From positions 412,170 to 476,169 of the forward strand of contig NBOG01000006.1 of NCBI GenBank assembly GCA_002104535.1: a DNA stretch of 64,000 bases, read 5' to 3'. A program made the position numbers and the translations under genes. This document shows positions 56,353 to 64,000 of this stretch, piece after piece. Below the pieces are notes generated by a model. The model worked only from the letters and a program-made list of their open reading frames with translations, had not been told where the DNA came from and did not search any database. The stretch is from Cognaticolwellia sediminilitoris. Lineage in GTDB: Bacteria > Pseudomonadota > Gammaproteobacteria > Enterobacterales > Alteromonadaceae. The first letter of the stretch is position 1, and each line of letters begins with the position of its first letter.

Positions 56353-57783
56353 TTACTTTTTCTTTTTAACTGCTTTCGCGTTTGGTAAGTCGGTAATTGA
56401 ACCTTCAAAAATTTCCGCCGCTAAGCCGATTGATTCATTTAAGGTTGGGTGAGCATGAATAGTTAAACCAATATCTTCAGCATCAGCGCCCATTTCAACC
56501 GCTAAACAAACTTCACCAAGCATTTCGCCAGCATTAATACCAACAATAGCACCACCTAAAACACGACCGGTTTCTTTTTCGAAGATCATCTTCGTTTTAC
56601 CTTCAGTACGTGCTGAAGCAATAGCGCGACCAGAAGCAGCCCATGGGAAGTTTGCTACTTCAATGTTCAAACCTTGCTCTTTAGCTTCGCTTTCAGTAAC
56701 GCCTACCCAAGCCATTTCTGGATCGGTATAAGCGATTGAAGGGATACAACGTGGGTCAAATACGTGCTTTTTACCTGAAATAACTTCAGCAGCACAATGT
56801 GCTTCATGTACCGCTTTATGTGCAAGCATTGGTTGGCCAACAACATCACCAATAGCAAAAATGTGTGGAACATTTGTGCGTAATTCGTTGCTAACATTAA
56901 TGAAACCACGCTCATCAACATTTACACCTGCTTTATCAGCAGCAACTAAGTGACCGTTTGGTTTACGACCAACAGCAACTAAAATCTTGTCGTAACGTAC
57001 TTGCCCTTCAGGCGCATTTTTACCTTCAAACGTTACATATAAACCATCATCTTTAGCGTCAACAGCAACTACTTTTGTTGATAACATGATGTTGAATTTT
57101 TTCTTGTTAAAATTAGTGTAAATTTTAACAATATCTTTATCTGCAGCAGGCACTAGTTGGTCAGCGAATTCTACTACTGAAACATTTGAACCTAATGCTT
57201 TATATACCGTGCCCATTTCTAAGCCGATAATGCCGCCACCAAGTACTAACATCTCTTCTGGAATATCTTTAAGCTCTAAAGCGCCAGTTGAGTCGATAAC
57301 GCGAGGGTCATCTTTAGGAATAAATGGTAAATCAACTACTGATGAGCCAGCTGCAATAATCGCATTATCAAAAGTAATGGTAGTTTTACCGTCAGCGCCT
57401 TCAACTTCAATAGTTTTATCTGAAGTGAATTTACCGTAGCCATAAACGGTTGTTACTTTACGGGCTTTAGCCATTCCGCCTAAACCACCGGTTAATTGAC
57501 CGATAACGCTTTCTTTCCAGTCACGGATTTTATCTAAATCAATTTTAGGTGCACCGAAAGTAACACCATGAGACGCCATAGCTGCCGCATCATCAATAAC
57601 TTTAGCTACGTGTAAAAGTGCTTTTGAAGGGATACAACCCACATTCAAACAAACGCCACCAAGCGTTTCACGGCTTTCAACTAATACTACGTCTAAACCT
57701 AAATCTGCTGCGCGAAATGCTGCTGAATAGCCACCAGGACCCGCACCTAAAACTACTACTTGAGTTTTAATATCGTTACTCAT
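56353..57783 (-). CDS. lpdA: Dihydrolipoamide dehydrogenase LpdA (E3)
   Basis: A 476-residue FAD enzyme that reoxidises lipoyl groups of pyruvate dehydrogenase, 2-oxoglutarate dehydrogenase and the glycine-cleavage system. The FAD site is VVLGAGPGGYSAA, the redox-active pair is Cys45 and Cys50 (GGVCLNVGCIPSK), and the catalytic His-Glu is in HAHPTLNE near the C-terminus. It is separated from aceF by 247 bp, so it probably has its own promoter as well as read-through from the operon, as is known for E. coli lpd. Confidence 0.97.
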   Translation of the reverse strand: MSNDIKTQVVVLGAGPGGYSAAFRAADLGLDVVLVESRETLGGVCLNVGCIPSKALLHVAKVIDDAAAMASHGVTFGAPKIDLDKIRDWKESVIGQLTGGLGGMAKARKVTTVYGYGKFTSDKTIEVEGADGKTTITFDNAIIAAGSSVVDLPFIPKDDPRVIDSTGALELKDIPEEMLVLGGGIIGLEMGTVYKALGSNVSVVEFADQLVPAADKDIVKIYTNFNKKKFNIMLSTKVVAVDAKDDGLYVTFEGKNAPEGQVRYDKILVAVGRKPNGHLVAADKAGVNVDERGFINVSNELRTNVPHIFAIGDVVGQPMLAHKAVHEAHCAAEVISGKKHVFDPRCIPSIAYTDPEMAWVGVTESEAKEQGLNIEVANFPWAASGRAIASARTEGKTKMIFEKETGRVLGGAIVGINAGEMLGEVCLAVEMGADAEDIGLTIHAHPTLNESIGLAAEIFEGSITDLPNAKAVKKKK

Positions 57784-58030
57784 GCTAACCTCAAAATTGA
57801 TGTATTTATTGCTGGTTATACCAGCCTATATTTGCCAAATGATCATTAGCAGTATAACCCACTAATATATTTCAGCATTTCATTATCATTTACTTGTGGG
57901 TAATTTTACTTAAACCTCACAAAGATCGCTATCTTTAATCAGAAATAAAAAGCAATAAGTGGTTAAAAACGTAAAACTTAACAACTTATTGCCAATTCAA
58001 ACTAATTACGTATAAGCCATGATGAGAAAA

Positions 58031-59713
58031 CTATAATATTAGTTTTCTAATATCACTCATGACACTCGCTAAATGCACAGTAAAGCGTGCTGCAATCGCG
58101 CCGTCAATTACACGATGGTCGTAAGACATCGATAATGGCAACATTAAACGTGGCTCGAAGTCTTTACCGTTCCATTTTGGTTTCATTTCAGATTTTGAAA
58201 CGCCCAAAATAGCTACTTCTGGTGCATTAACGATCGGGGTAAATGCCGTACCACCAATACCGCCAAGGCTAGAAATAGTAAAACAGCCACCTTGCATGTC
58301 AGACGCTTTTAACTTGCCATCGCGAGCTTTAATACTAATTTCTAATAGTTCACGTGAAAGCTGATGAATGCCCTTTTGGTCAACATCGCGCACAACAGGA
58401 ACGACTAAGCCATTAGGCGTATCAACGGCAACACCAATATGACAATACTTCTTCAAAATTAAGCTCTCGCCATCTTCACTCAAACTTGAGTTGAACACTG
58501 GGAAGGCGCGTAATGCATCTGCCGCCGCTTTTAAAATAAACACCAATGGTGTAATTTTAAAGCCCAGCTTTTGCTTTTCACAAATAAAATTTTGCTCTTT
58601 ACGAAAGGCTTCAACATTAGTGATATCAGCTTCATCAAATTGAGTAACATGTGGAATAGTCACCCAATTACGATGTAAAAATGGTCCAGAAATTTTCTGA
58701 ATTCGTGTCAGTGCTTTCGTTTCAACTTCACCAAATTTAGAAAAATCAATTTGCTTAGCACTAACGACTTGTAAACCACCTTCACCTGATGCTACTGAGC
58801 TTCCAGCATTAGCTTTTGGACGAGAAAGCTCATATTTAACGTAAGACTGAACATCTTCTTTTAAAATACGACCTTTGCGGCCTGAGCCTTTAACCAACGT
58901 TAAATCAACACCAAACTCACGCGCTAACCGACGAATAGAAGGTGATGTATAAATTGTACCCGCATTAGTTAACCCTACTTGAGGATGATGCGGCACAGGT
59001 GCAGACTTTTTCTCTGCTGACGCTTTTTTAGGCGCTGGGGCTTCAGCCACTGATTCAGCGACAGGCTCTTTAACTTCAACCGGAGAACCCGACGAAGTTT
59101 CAAGCATAATTACGATTGAACCCTGCTTAACTTTATCACCGGTACTAATAAATACTTCTTTTACCGTACCTGCATGTGAAGACGGTACATCCATGGTGGC
59201 TTTATCGGTTTCTAAAGTAATCAAGCCATCTTCTGCTTCAATTACATCTCCAACAGCGACCAGTACATCAATAACATCAACTTCACCATCTTCGCCAATA
59301 TCTGGCACAGCGATTTCAATAACTTCGCTGCTAGTAGCGGCTGCCGGTGTTGCTGTCTCAGCAGGTGCTACTTCAGCTTGCTCAGTTTCTTCTGGCTGCG
59401 CTGCTTCATCAGTACTTTCGGCAGATGATTCTGTTGCAGCGGGTTCAGCGTCTTCTACCGAAGCATCACCACCACCCGCTTTTTTCATTTCAGCAATAAC
59501 ATCGCCTTCTTTGATCTTATCGCCAACTTTAACGGTTAACGCGACAAGTTCACCAGCAAATGGTGCAGGGATATCCATTGACGCTTTGTCGGTTTCAACA
59601 GTGATAATACCTTCATCGGCTTCTAAGCTGTCGCCTACGGCAAAGCAAATTTCAATAATTTCAACTTCATCACCACCGACATCTGGGACTAGAATTTTTT
59701 CAATATCAGACAT
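58031..59713 (-). CDS. aceF: Pyruvate dehydrogenase E2, dihydrolipoyl acetyltransferase AceF
   Basis: A 560-residue core of the PDH complex. Two lipoyl domains carry Lys43 (ETDKASMD) and Lys170 (ETDKATMD), one fewer than the three in E. coli AceF. Ala/Pro/Glu-rich linkers separate them. A peripheral-subunit-binding domain occupies about 253-292 (YTSPSIRRLAREFGV), then the catalytic domain with His533 and Asp537 in DHRVIDG. It starts 25 bp after aceE. Confidence 0.96.
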   Translation of the reverse strand: MSDIEKILVPDVGGDEVEIIEICFAVGDSLEADEGIITVETDKASMDIPAPFAGELVALTVKVGDKIKEGDVIAEMKKAGGGDASVEDAEPAATESSAESTDEAAQPEETEQAEVAPAETATPAAATSSEVIEIAVPDIGEDGEVDVIDVLVAVGDVIEAEDGLITLETDKATMDVPSSHAGTVKEVFISTGDKVKQGSIVIMLETSSGSPVEVKEPVAESVAEAPAPKKASAEKKSAPVPHHPQVGLTNAGTIYTSPSIRRLAREFGVDLTLVKGSGRKGRILKEDVQSYVKYELSRPKANAGSSVASGEGGLQVVSAKQIDFSKFGEVETKALTRIQKISGPFLHRNWVTIPHVTQFDEADITNVEAFRKEQNFICEKQKLGFKITPLVFILKAAADALRAFPVFNSSLSEDGESLILKKYCHIGVAVDTPNGLVVPVVRDVDQKGIHQLSRELLEISIKARDGKLKASDMQGGCFTISSLGGIGGTAFTPIVNAPEVAILGVSKSEMKPKWNGKDFEPRLMLPLSMSYDHRVIDGAIAARFTVHLASVMSDIRKLIL

Positions 59714-59738
59714 TTCTTAATTCCTTATCTAGTCTTAA

Positions 59739-62414
59739 TTACGCGTAAAGCGGATTAAGTTTGTCAGTATTAATATTAAAACGTTTAATCGCATCGCTTA
59801 CTACCGAGTGTTTAATGTCACCACGGTTTGCTAATTCATAAAGCGCTGCCACAACAATGTAGTTTTGATCAACTTCAAAATGTTGACGTAAGTTGTCACG
59901 GCTGTCACTGCGACCAAATCCGTCAGTACCTAAAACACGGTATTCAGTGTCGATATAAGCACGTACTTGATCAGAATAGTTTTTAACATAATCTGTCGCT
60001 GCAATTGCAGGGCCTTTATCGCGAGTAATAATGTTAGAAATATAAGCCGATTTTTGCTTTCTTTCTGGGTGCAGCATATTCCAACGCGTTACTTCTTGTC
60101 CGTCACGAGCTAGTTCATTAAATGACGTTACTGAATAAACATCACTTGAAATGCCAAAGTCAGCAGACAATATTTGTGCGGCTTGACGTACTTTTTGTAA
60201 AATTGTACCTGACCCCATTAATTGTACGTTAGCTTTTGCTTTTTTCGCTTTCACTTGCTCAAGCAAGTAAATACCTTTAATGATTTGATCAGCAATATCT
60301 TTATCTTCAGGCATTGCAGGGTGTTGATAGTTTTCGTTCATTAAGGTTAAGTAGTAGAAAATGTTTTCATTATTTTCATACATACGACGTAAACCATCAC
60401 GCACGATAACAGCAACTTCATAACCATAAGTTGGGTCGTAAGTAACACAATTTGGGATCAATCCGGCTTGTACATGTGAATGGCCATCTTGATGTTGTAA
60501 ACCTTCACCATTCAGTGTTGTTCTACCAGCGGTAGCGCCTAACAAGAAACCACGTGCTTGGCTATCACCAGCTGCCCAAGCTAAATCACCAACACGTTGG
60601 AAACCAAACATTGAATAGTAGATGTAGAATGGAATCGTAGTCGCGTTACAAGTTGAGTATGACGTACCAGAAGCAACCCATGAGGCCATAGCACCTAGCT
60701 CGTTAATACCTTCTTGTAACACTTGGCCTTTTTTATCTTCACGATAATAAGCCACTTGATCAGCATCTTGTGGAATATATTTCTGACCTTCGCTAGCATA
60801 AATACCGACTTGGCGGAACAAACCTTCCATGCCGAAAGTACGAGCTTCATCAGGAATAATCGGCACGATACGCTTACCAATTTTCTTATCTTTTAATAAG
60901 CTATTCAGTACGCGAACAAAAGTCATGGTTGATGACACTTCACGATCACCCGAACCTTTCAAAATGGCATCAAAAGATTTTAATGGTGGAATTTCTAATA
61001 CTTCTTCTGGTTGCTCACGGCGTGCAGGTAATGAACCACCTAACGCTGCTCGGCGCTCCATCATATATTTGTATTCTGGGCTATCTTCTGGAAACTTATA
61101 GAATGGTAAATCTTCAATATCTTTATCAGCAACCGGCATATTAAAACGGTCACGGTAGTATTTAATTGATTCAACATCCATTTTCTTAACGTTATGTGCA
61201 ATGTTAAGACCTTCGCCGGCAGCACCTAAACCAAAACCTTTAACCGTTTTAGCTAGAATTACCGTTGGACGACCTTTAGTTTCCATGGCTTTTTTGTAAG
61301 CCGCATAAACTTTAACTGGGTCATGGCCACCACGGTTTAAGCGATAGATATCTTCATCCGACATATTTGCAACAAGCGCTGCAGTTTCTGGATATTTGTT
61401 GAAGAAGTTTTCGCGAGTGTACTTACCACCTTTAGCTTTACAGTTTTGGTATTCACCATCTACGGTTTCATTCATTAACTGTAATAATTTACCTGAAGTA
61501 TCGCGAGCGATTAACGCATCCCAATAACTACCCCAAATAACTTTAACAACTTCCCAGCCTGCGCCACGGAATGTACCTTCAAGCTCTTGAATAATTTTAC
61601 CATTACCACGAACAGGACCATCTAAACGTTGCAAGTTACAGTTAATAACAAACGTTAAGTTATCTAAGCCTTCACGTGTTGCTAAACCGATAGCACCTAA
61701 TGATTCTGGCTCATCAGTTTCACCATCGCCTAAGAAACAATAAACTCTTTGACCTGAACAGTCTTTAATACCGCGATCAGTTAAATACTTAAGGAAACGC
61801 GCAGTATAAATGGCTTGTAGTGGACCTAAGCCCATTGAAACCGTTGGGAACTGCCAAAAATCAGGCATTAAATGCGGATGTGGATATGAAGATAGACCTT
61901 TACCATCACACTCTTGACGGAAGTTATCCATTTGCTCTTCAGTTAATCGCCCTTCCATAAAAGCACGAGAATAAATACCTGGAGAAATATGACCTTGAGC
62001 AAAAATAAAGTCACCACCATCTTTTTCAGATGCGGCTTTAAAGAAATGGTTAAATCCGACATCGTACAACATCGCAGAAGATGCGAAGCTACCAATATGA
62101 CCACCAAGATCCAAATCTTTTTTAGATGCGCGTAAAACTAATACTAAAGCGTTCCAACGAATAGCCGCGCGAATACGCGCTTCAATCGTTTGGTCAGCTG
62201 GCATGTGTGGTTCTAATCCTGGAGGAATAGTATTTACATAAGCTGTTTTAGCATCAAACGGCAAGTGAGTACCACTGCGACGAGCGCGATCAATTAGTTT
62301 TTCAAGTAAAAAATGTGCACGATCAGGGCCTTCATTTTCTAACACAGACTCCATTGATTCTAACCATTCTTGGGTTTCCATTGAATCAATATCTAGATTT
62401 GGGAGCTCAGACAT
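59739..62414 (-). CDS. aceE: Pyruvate dehydrogenase E1 component AceE
   Basis: An 891-residue homodimeric thiamine-diphosphate enzyme that decarboxylates pyruvate and acetylates AceF lipoyl groups. The ThDP motif starts at FLGDGETDEPESLGAIG and ends in NCNLQRLDGPVRGNGK. The active-site HISPGIYSRAF loop and GRTTLNGEGLQHQDGHSH are conserved. Length equals the E. coli enzyme (887 aa). It is the first structural gene after pdhR. Confidence 0.97.
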   Translation of the reverse strand: MSELPNLDIDSMETQEWLESMESVLENEGPDRAHFLLEKLIDRARRSGTHLPFDAKTAYVNTIPPGLEPHMPADQTIEARIRAAIRWNALVLVLRASKKDLDLGGHIGSFASSAMLYDVGFNHFFKAASEKDGGDFIFAQGHISPGIYSRAFMEGRLTEEQMDNFRQECDGKGLSSYPHPHLMPDFWQFPTVSMGLGPLQAIYTARFLKYLTDRGIKDCSGQRVYCFLGDGETDEPESLGAIGLATREGLDNLTFVINCNLQRLDGPVRGNGKIIQELEGTFRGAGWEVVKVIWGSYWDALIARDTSGKLLQLMNETVDGEYQNCKAKGGKYTRENFFNKYPETAALVANMSDEDIYRLNRGGHDPVKVYAAYKKAMETKGRPTVILAKTVKGFGLGAAGEGLNIAHNVKKMDVESIKYYRDRFNMPVADKDIEDLPFYKFPEDSPEYKYMMERRAALGGSLPARREQPEEVLEIPPLKSFDAILKGSGDREVSSTMTFVRVLNSLLKDKKIGKRIVPIIPDEARTFGMEGLFRQVGIYASEGQKYIPQDADQVAYYREDKKGQVLQEGINELGAMASWVASGTSYSTCNATTIPFYIYYSMFGFQRVGDLAWAAGDSQARGFLLGATAGRTTLNGEGLQHQDGHSHVQAGLIPNCVTYDPTYGYEVAVIVRDGLRRMYENNENIFYYLTLMNENYQHPAMPEDKDIADQIIKGIYLLEQVKAKKAKANVQLMGSGTILQKVRQAAQILSADFGISSDVYSVTSFNELARDGQEVTRWNMLHPERKQKSAYISNIITRDKGPAIAATDYVKNYSDQVRAYIDTEYRVLGTDGFGRSDSRDNLRQHFEVDQNYIVVAALYELANRGDIKHSVVSDAIKRFNINTDKLNPLYA

Positions 62415-62553
62415 AATTACTTAGTCTCCATTTATTGTATGTAAAGTAAATTTATTTGTTTTAAAGATAGCTGTTTTTAACTAGATATCCTTAACCTGTT
62501 GTAACTTTTATCAACTAAAAGCCATTAACTTAGCTTTTAGAATCTTGATTTGG

Positions 62554-63318
62554 TTATTTTGTTCTGCGTATTGAGCGTTCAAGACGACTATTTTCTTGCG
62601 ACATTTTTAATAGCACTTCTTCAATAAAGGCTAAATGTCGATGGCTAGCTCCCCATGCAATTTGGGGCTTACCGCTAACTATCGCACTCATTAAACGTGT
62701 GCGGTAATCAGAAATTTTACTGAACACATCTGGCCTTTTAGCCAATATGGTTAAGTTTTTTTCAATATTATCAATTAACAATGGCGCCATACTATGTGCC
62801 AAATGCAAAATAACCGCATTGTGGCTAGCAGCGCATATGGCGAGATAAAAACCAAAAACAGCTTCAGCTTCAAGGCGGTAATTAGCTTCTAACTGGGCAG
62901 TGCCAATATTGTCATGTTTACGTTGAATTTCGTCAAAATCGGCTTGTGTGCCACGCATCGCTGCATAATAAGCAGACATACCTTCGATACCGTGGCGAAA
63001 TTCTAACAAGTCGAACTGCGACTCTTTATTATTGGCCATCAAGGCAAAGAGCGGATCAGCCAAGCCACCCAAAATTTCAGCACTAACGTATGTTCCACCA
63101 CCTTGGCGGCGAGTCACTAAGTTTTTCGCTTCTAACTTCTGTATTGCTTCACGTAATGACGGACGAGATACATCAAATTGTTTAGCTAGTTCACGTTCTG
63201 CCGGTAATTTTTGCCCTGGCTTTAAACTACCTTCGAGAATCATCGTCTCAAGCTGAGCCAGAATAACATCTGACAACTTAGCTTGTTTTACCGGTTTTTT
63301 AATACTCGGAATGGACAT
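62554..63318 (-). CDS. pdhR: Pyruvate-responsive repressor PdhR
   Basis: A 254-residue GntR/FadR-type regulator. The N-terminal winged helix-turn-helix (about 12-80) contains LKPGQKLPAERELAKQFDVS and RPSLREAIQKLEA. The all-helical ligand domain fills about 95-240. It represses the PDH operon and is released by pyruvate in E. coli. It is upstream of aceE on the same strand by 139 bp, as in E. coli, with a perfect operator upstream of its own start. AAGGG lies 6 bases before the ATG. Confidence 0.95.
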   Translation of the reverse strand: MSIPSIKKPVKQAKLSDVILAQLETMILEGSLKPGQKLPAERELAKQFDVSRPSLREAIQKLEAKNLVTRRQGGGTYVSAEILGGLADPLFALMANNKESQFDLLEFRHGIEGMSAYYAAMRGTQADFDEIQRKHDNIGTAQLEANYRLEAEAVFGFYLAICAASHNAVILHLAHSMAPLLIDNIEKNLTILAKRPDVFSKISDYRTRLMSAIVSGKPQIAWGASHRHLAFIEEVLLKMSQENSRLERSIRRTK

Positions 63319-63385
63319 TTATAACCCTTTATTAAACAGATAGTCTTATCTAAATTCACGCGTTAGCTTTTAAAACCCAATGGTA

Positions 63386-63402
63386 AATTGGTCTTACCAA
63401 TT
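63386..63402. promoter_or_regulatory. PdhR operator
   Basis: A perfect 17-bp palindrome AATTGGT-CTT-ACCAATT, identical to the known E. coli PdhR consensus on the opposite strand. It sits 68 bp before the pdhR start, where autoregulation would act. A second symmetric element at about 63338-63353 (TAGATAAGACTATCT on the minus strand) shares the AAGAC core. Confidence 0.9.
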
Positions 63403-63582
63403 GATAATTCGAGTTGTAATGTAACAAATAGATATTCGCTTGTAAATAAAAGGCCCAATTTAAGTGTTAGCAGATATAGTTGTATATAAAATAGTAGGGG
63501 CAAAAACATAGCTAAAAGCTGTCAGTTTTGAGCTATCAGTAAAAGTTAAACACTCAAAGCAGGTTTTGGAGTTTTTGTTAAG

Positions 63583-63847
63583 TGTAGGGGCGACTTTAGT
63601 CGCCTTTTATAAGAGTATTTTCTTTTGTATGAGGTGGCTTTAGCCACCTTTTTGAGAAGGCTAAAATTAGTACAAAGGCGTATAAATTCGCTTGTTTCAT
63701 TACATTGCAAAATATGAGGTTAACCCATATACCAGTGGTCTGGCGACTAAAGTCGCCCCTACGAATTAAAAGCTCATGCCTTGTAGGTTGGTCTTTAGGC
63801 CAACACACTCATATGTTTTCGTTTGTCGGGCTAAAGCACGACCTACA
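63583..63847. repeat. Cluster of five REP-like palindromes
   Basis: Five 22-23-bp units, each TGTAGG-like at the 5' side then an inverted repeat around an invariant CTTTAG core. Positions and orientation: 63583-63604 (+), 63626-63648 (+), 63742-63763 (-), 63782-63804 (+), 63825-63847 (-). The arms differ between units but stay complementary or nearly so (GGCGA/TCGCC, GGTGG/CCACC, TTGGT/GCCAA, GTCGTG/CCCGAC). A GTAG tetranucleotide next to a hairpin is the hallmark of REP elements. A 70-codon frame across them is not a gene. Confidence 0.85.
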
Positions 63848-63896
63848 TCCCATACAAATAATTAAGATCAAAACCTAATATACCACCGAGAAAATA

Positions 63897-63956
63897 TTAA
63901 TAACCGCAGGGGCAAATAAATTCTGAAGGATCCCCACAACTTTTAATTAGTTTCAT
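63897..63956 (-). CDS. Possible tiny Cys-rich peptide (19 aa), tentative
   Basis: A complete frame MKLIKSCGDPSEFICPCGY with three Cys. Its ATG overlaps the end of an upstream frame that runs off the window edge, in the way of coupled genes. It may be a chance frame. I cannot name a family. Confidence 0.2.
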   Translation of the reverse strand: MKLIKSCGDPSEFICPCGY

Positions 63957-63999
63957 TGGATAATTCCTCAATGGCAATATCTATATCTTTGGGGGATAT
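63943..63999 (-). CDS. 3' end of an unidentified gene entering from the right edge
   Basis: The last 18 codons of an open frame are visible, ending KDIDIAIEELSNETN. The composition looks like a real protein C-terminus (amphipathic, acidic), but this is too short to identify. A GAGGAA at 63965-63970, inside this frame, would serve as ribosome-binding site for the tiny downstream frame. Confidence 0.35.
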   Translation of the reverse strand: MSPKDIDIAIEELSNETN

Positions 64000-64000
64000 C

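Noticed and set aside
58023..58048. AGAAAACTA/TAGTTTTCT hairpin at the aceF stop
   Set aside because: It overlaps the coding end and lacks a T run on the minus strand, so it cannot be called a terminator with confidence.
59193..59720. 175-codon plus-strand frame
   Set aside because: It lies antisense within aceF, over the Ala/Glu-rich lipoyl linkers, whose biased codons keep the opposite frame open.
63596..63808. 70-codon minus-strand frame at the right end
   Set aside because: It is made largely of the REP palindromes, has no ribosome-binding site, and shows no protein-like composition.

Overview
The window looks like an ordinary chromosomal stretch of an AT-rich marine gammaproteobacterium of the order Alteromonadales, most likely Colwelliaceae (Colwellia or Thalassotalea type). 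This is an inference from gene families and gene order. Blocks shared with gammaproteobacteria are the glrK-qseG-glrR signalling operon, lptFG divergent from pepA-holC-valS, ccmABCDE, the plsC-rraB pair, rapA, rluA, yacL near acnB, and pdhR-aceE-aceF-lpdA. No prophage, CRISPR array, complete insertion sequence or recognisable defence system was found.

Layout. 1-3.2 kb: sensor kinase GlrK (5' end outside the window), a QseG-like lipoprotein and the sigma-54 activator GlrR, closed by a strong terminator. 3.2-6.1 kb (minus): FKBP isomerase, RsuA, an MscS channel and a small endolysin-like amidase. 6.1-7.5 kb: a tRNA-Leu(CAA) gene, a decayed copy of it on the far side of ppiC, and a 5' fragment of a third copy just below a good promoter. 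7.5-10.9 kb: a SpoIIAA-like hypothetical, an RDD membrane protein and the LPS-export permeases LptG/LptF. 11.1-16 kb: pepA-holC-valS. 16-18.2 kb: a cold-shock protein with a long leader, ferrochelatase and a periplasmic glutathione peroxidase. 18.5-21.4 kb: ccmABCDE, without ccmFGHI.

21.5-25 kb (minus): plsC-rraB-small membrane protein, and an alpha/beta-hydrolase lipoprotein overlapping mlaA. 25-35 kb: an outer-membrane-like protein, an acyl-CoA dehydrogenase, a transglutaminase-like protein, a Cache/PAS hybrid histidine kinase, a PIN-PhoH ATPase and a solute-binding protein. 35-41 kb: rapA, rluA, a DUF3530 protein and a BNR-repeat protein. 41-46 kb: yacL, a TonB-like anchored protein and a long AcnB that resembles the Bacteroidota form. 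46-56 kb: a small lipoprotein, an S9 peptidase and a 2502-residue modular surface lipoprotein. 56-63.3 kb: the pyruvate dehydrogenase operon with its repressor PdhR and a perfect PdhR operator. 63.58-63.85 kb: five REP-like GTAG/CTTTAG palindromes.

How the genes fit together. Envelope biogenesis and lipid homeostasis are strongly represented (LptFG, PlsC, MlaA, FKBP, GlrKR). Central carbon entry is covered by PDH and AcnB, and respiratory cytochrome maturation by Ccm plus HemH. The most unusual signals are the decaying tRNA-Leu cluster, the covarying REP palindromes, the phylum-atypical AcnB followed by three stacked hairpins, the giant lipoprotein, and a tiny Cys-rich reading frame at the right edge. 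No obviously new multi-gene system was recognised.
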